Positions 4,895 to 5,280 of a stretch of DNA of 5,280 bases are shown in pieces (position 1 is the first letter of the stretch; each line of letters opens with the position of its first letter). Location of the stretch: positions 1-5,280 of the forward strand of contig DFYR01000027.1 in assembly GCA_002383375.1 (NCBI GenBank). The letters run 5' to 3'. The notes under the pieces were generated by a model. It ran no database searches and was not told where the DNA came from. It worked only from the letters and a program-made list of their open reading frames with translations. Both the position numbers and the translations under genes were made by a program. Origin of the DNA: Spirochaetaceae bacterium UBA4077. GTDB lineage: Bacteria; Spirochaetota; Spirochaetia; Treponematales; Rectinemataceae.

Positions 4895-5280
4895 CGCCGC
4901 TCTCCGAATAGGGCGGTGCCCACCCGTATCAATGTAGACCCTTCCTCCACGGCGATTTCGTAGTCGCCGCTCATACCCATGGAAAGCTCCTCGAAGCCCG
5001 GAAACCGGAAGCGTCTATGCATGTCTTCGAAAACCTTTCGCAGCCTACCAAAGGAAGCTCGGACAGCTGCTTCGTCGGCGGTAAAGGGAGCCATGGTCAT
5101 GAGCCCTGTCAAACGAATACAGAGATTTTCCTTCTGCTCTTCCAGCAGCCTCGCATAGGCTTCAGCGGTCCTGAGAAGTTGGTCTTCGTCGGAAAATCCC
5201 GATTTGGAGTCCTCCGCCGTATGTAGTTCCAGCATGAGGCGAAGCGGTTTGATCCTGGGCGCTGCTCTCGCGGCAATTCC
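4891..5280 (-). CDS. yggS: YggS/PROSC-family PLP homeostasis protein, C-terminal 129 residues (partial at right edge)
   Basis: The frame is open from the right edge to a TGA at 4893-4891; the true start and the PLP-binding lysine lie outside. The visible part is the C-terminal half of the YggS alanine-racemase-like TIM barrel. It shows a strand LRLMLELHTAEDSKSGF (equivalent to the family's 'QVN...ESKSG'), RLTGLMTMAPF, a helix ASFGRLRKVFEDM, then the hallmark LSMGMSGDYEIAVEEGSTLI and RVGTALFGERR. In the family, Ser and Gly residues of SMGMSxD and the RVGTALFG stretch hold the PLP phosphate. The family binds pyridoxal phosphate and balances cellular PLP; it has no known catalytic activity. An internal ATG at 5235 is not the start, because family similarity continues upstream of it. 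Its stop overlaps the start of the exported protein by 4 bases. Confidence 0.92.
   Translation of the reverse strand, partial: GIAARAAPRIKPLRLMLELHTAEDSKSGFSDEDQLLRTAEAYARLLEEQKENLCIRLTGLMTMAPFTADEAAVRASFGRLRKVFEDMHRRFRFPGFEELSMGMSGDYEIAVEEGSTLIRVGTALFGERR
4901..4905 (-). promoter_or_regulatory. Ribosome binding site supporting the GTG start of the exported protein
   Basis: GGAGA on the minus strand lies within the last codons of yggS, 6 bases upstream of the GTG at 4894. It supports this non-ATG start, which gives the protein an intact basic N-region ahead of the hydrophobic core. Confidence 0.6.

Overview
This is ordinary chromosomal housekeeping DNA from a bacterium. Nearly everything is encoded on the minus strand, and one tRNA lies on the plus strand. 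The protein types and the general look of the Apt, GpmI and exported-protein sequences suggest a spirochaete of the Treponema type with medium-high G+C genes. That placement is recalled family resemblance, not a search result, and is only moderately secure.

Layout, left to right. Positions 1-273 (minus) hold the first 91 codons of a PfkB-family sugar or nucleoside kinase that runs off the left edge. Diverging from it is tRNA-Val(UAC) at 351-424 (plus). After the tRNA comes a gene-poor stretch, 425-748. Its left part is only about one quarter G+C by hand count, against clearly GC-rich neighbouring genes. Its right part carries a 41-codon open minus-strand stretch that may be a gene remnant.

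A tightly packed minus-strand block fills 749-5280, read from right to left. It begins with the C-terminal part of a YggS/PROSC-type PLP-homeostasis protein, cut by the right edge. An unrecognised exported protein follows, joined to it by a GTGA start/stop overlap. Next come adenine phosphoribosyltransferase (apt), cofactor-independent phosphoglycerate mutase (gpmI), a CYTH-domain protein of the CyaB/triphosphatase superfamily, and a DUF434-family protein. The last four are separated by only 15, 19 and 25 bases and look like one transcription unit. A near-consensus sigma-70 promoter (TTGACA, 17 bases, TACTAT) sits at 4318-4346, just upstream of apt, so apt-gpmI-CYTH-DUF434 can be transcribed independently of yggS and the exported protein.

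Together the block covers purine salvage (Apt), lower glycolysis (GpmI), a probable triphosphate-handling enzyme (CYTH) and an uncharacterised protein whose C-terminal half has PIN/NYN-like acidic motifs. I see no CRISPR array, insertion sequence or defence island. The most open questions are the DUF434 protein and its pairing with CYTH, the exported protein with its A8 tract, and the AT-rich island next to the tRNA.
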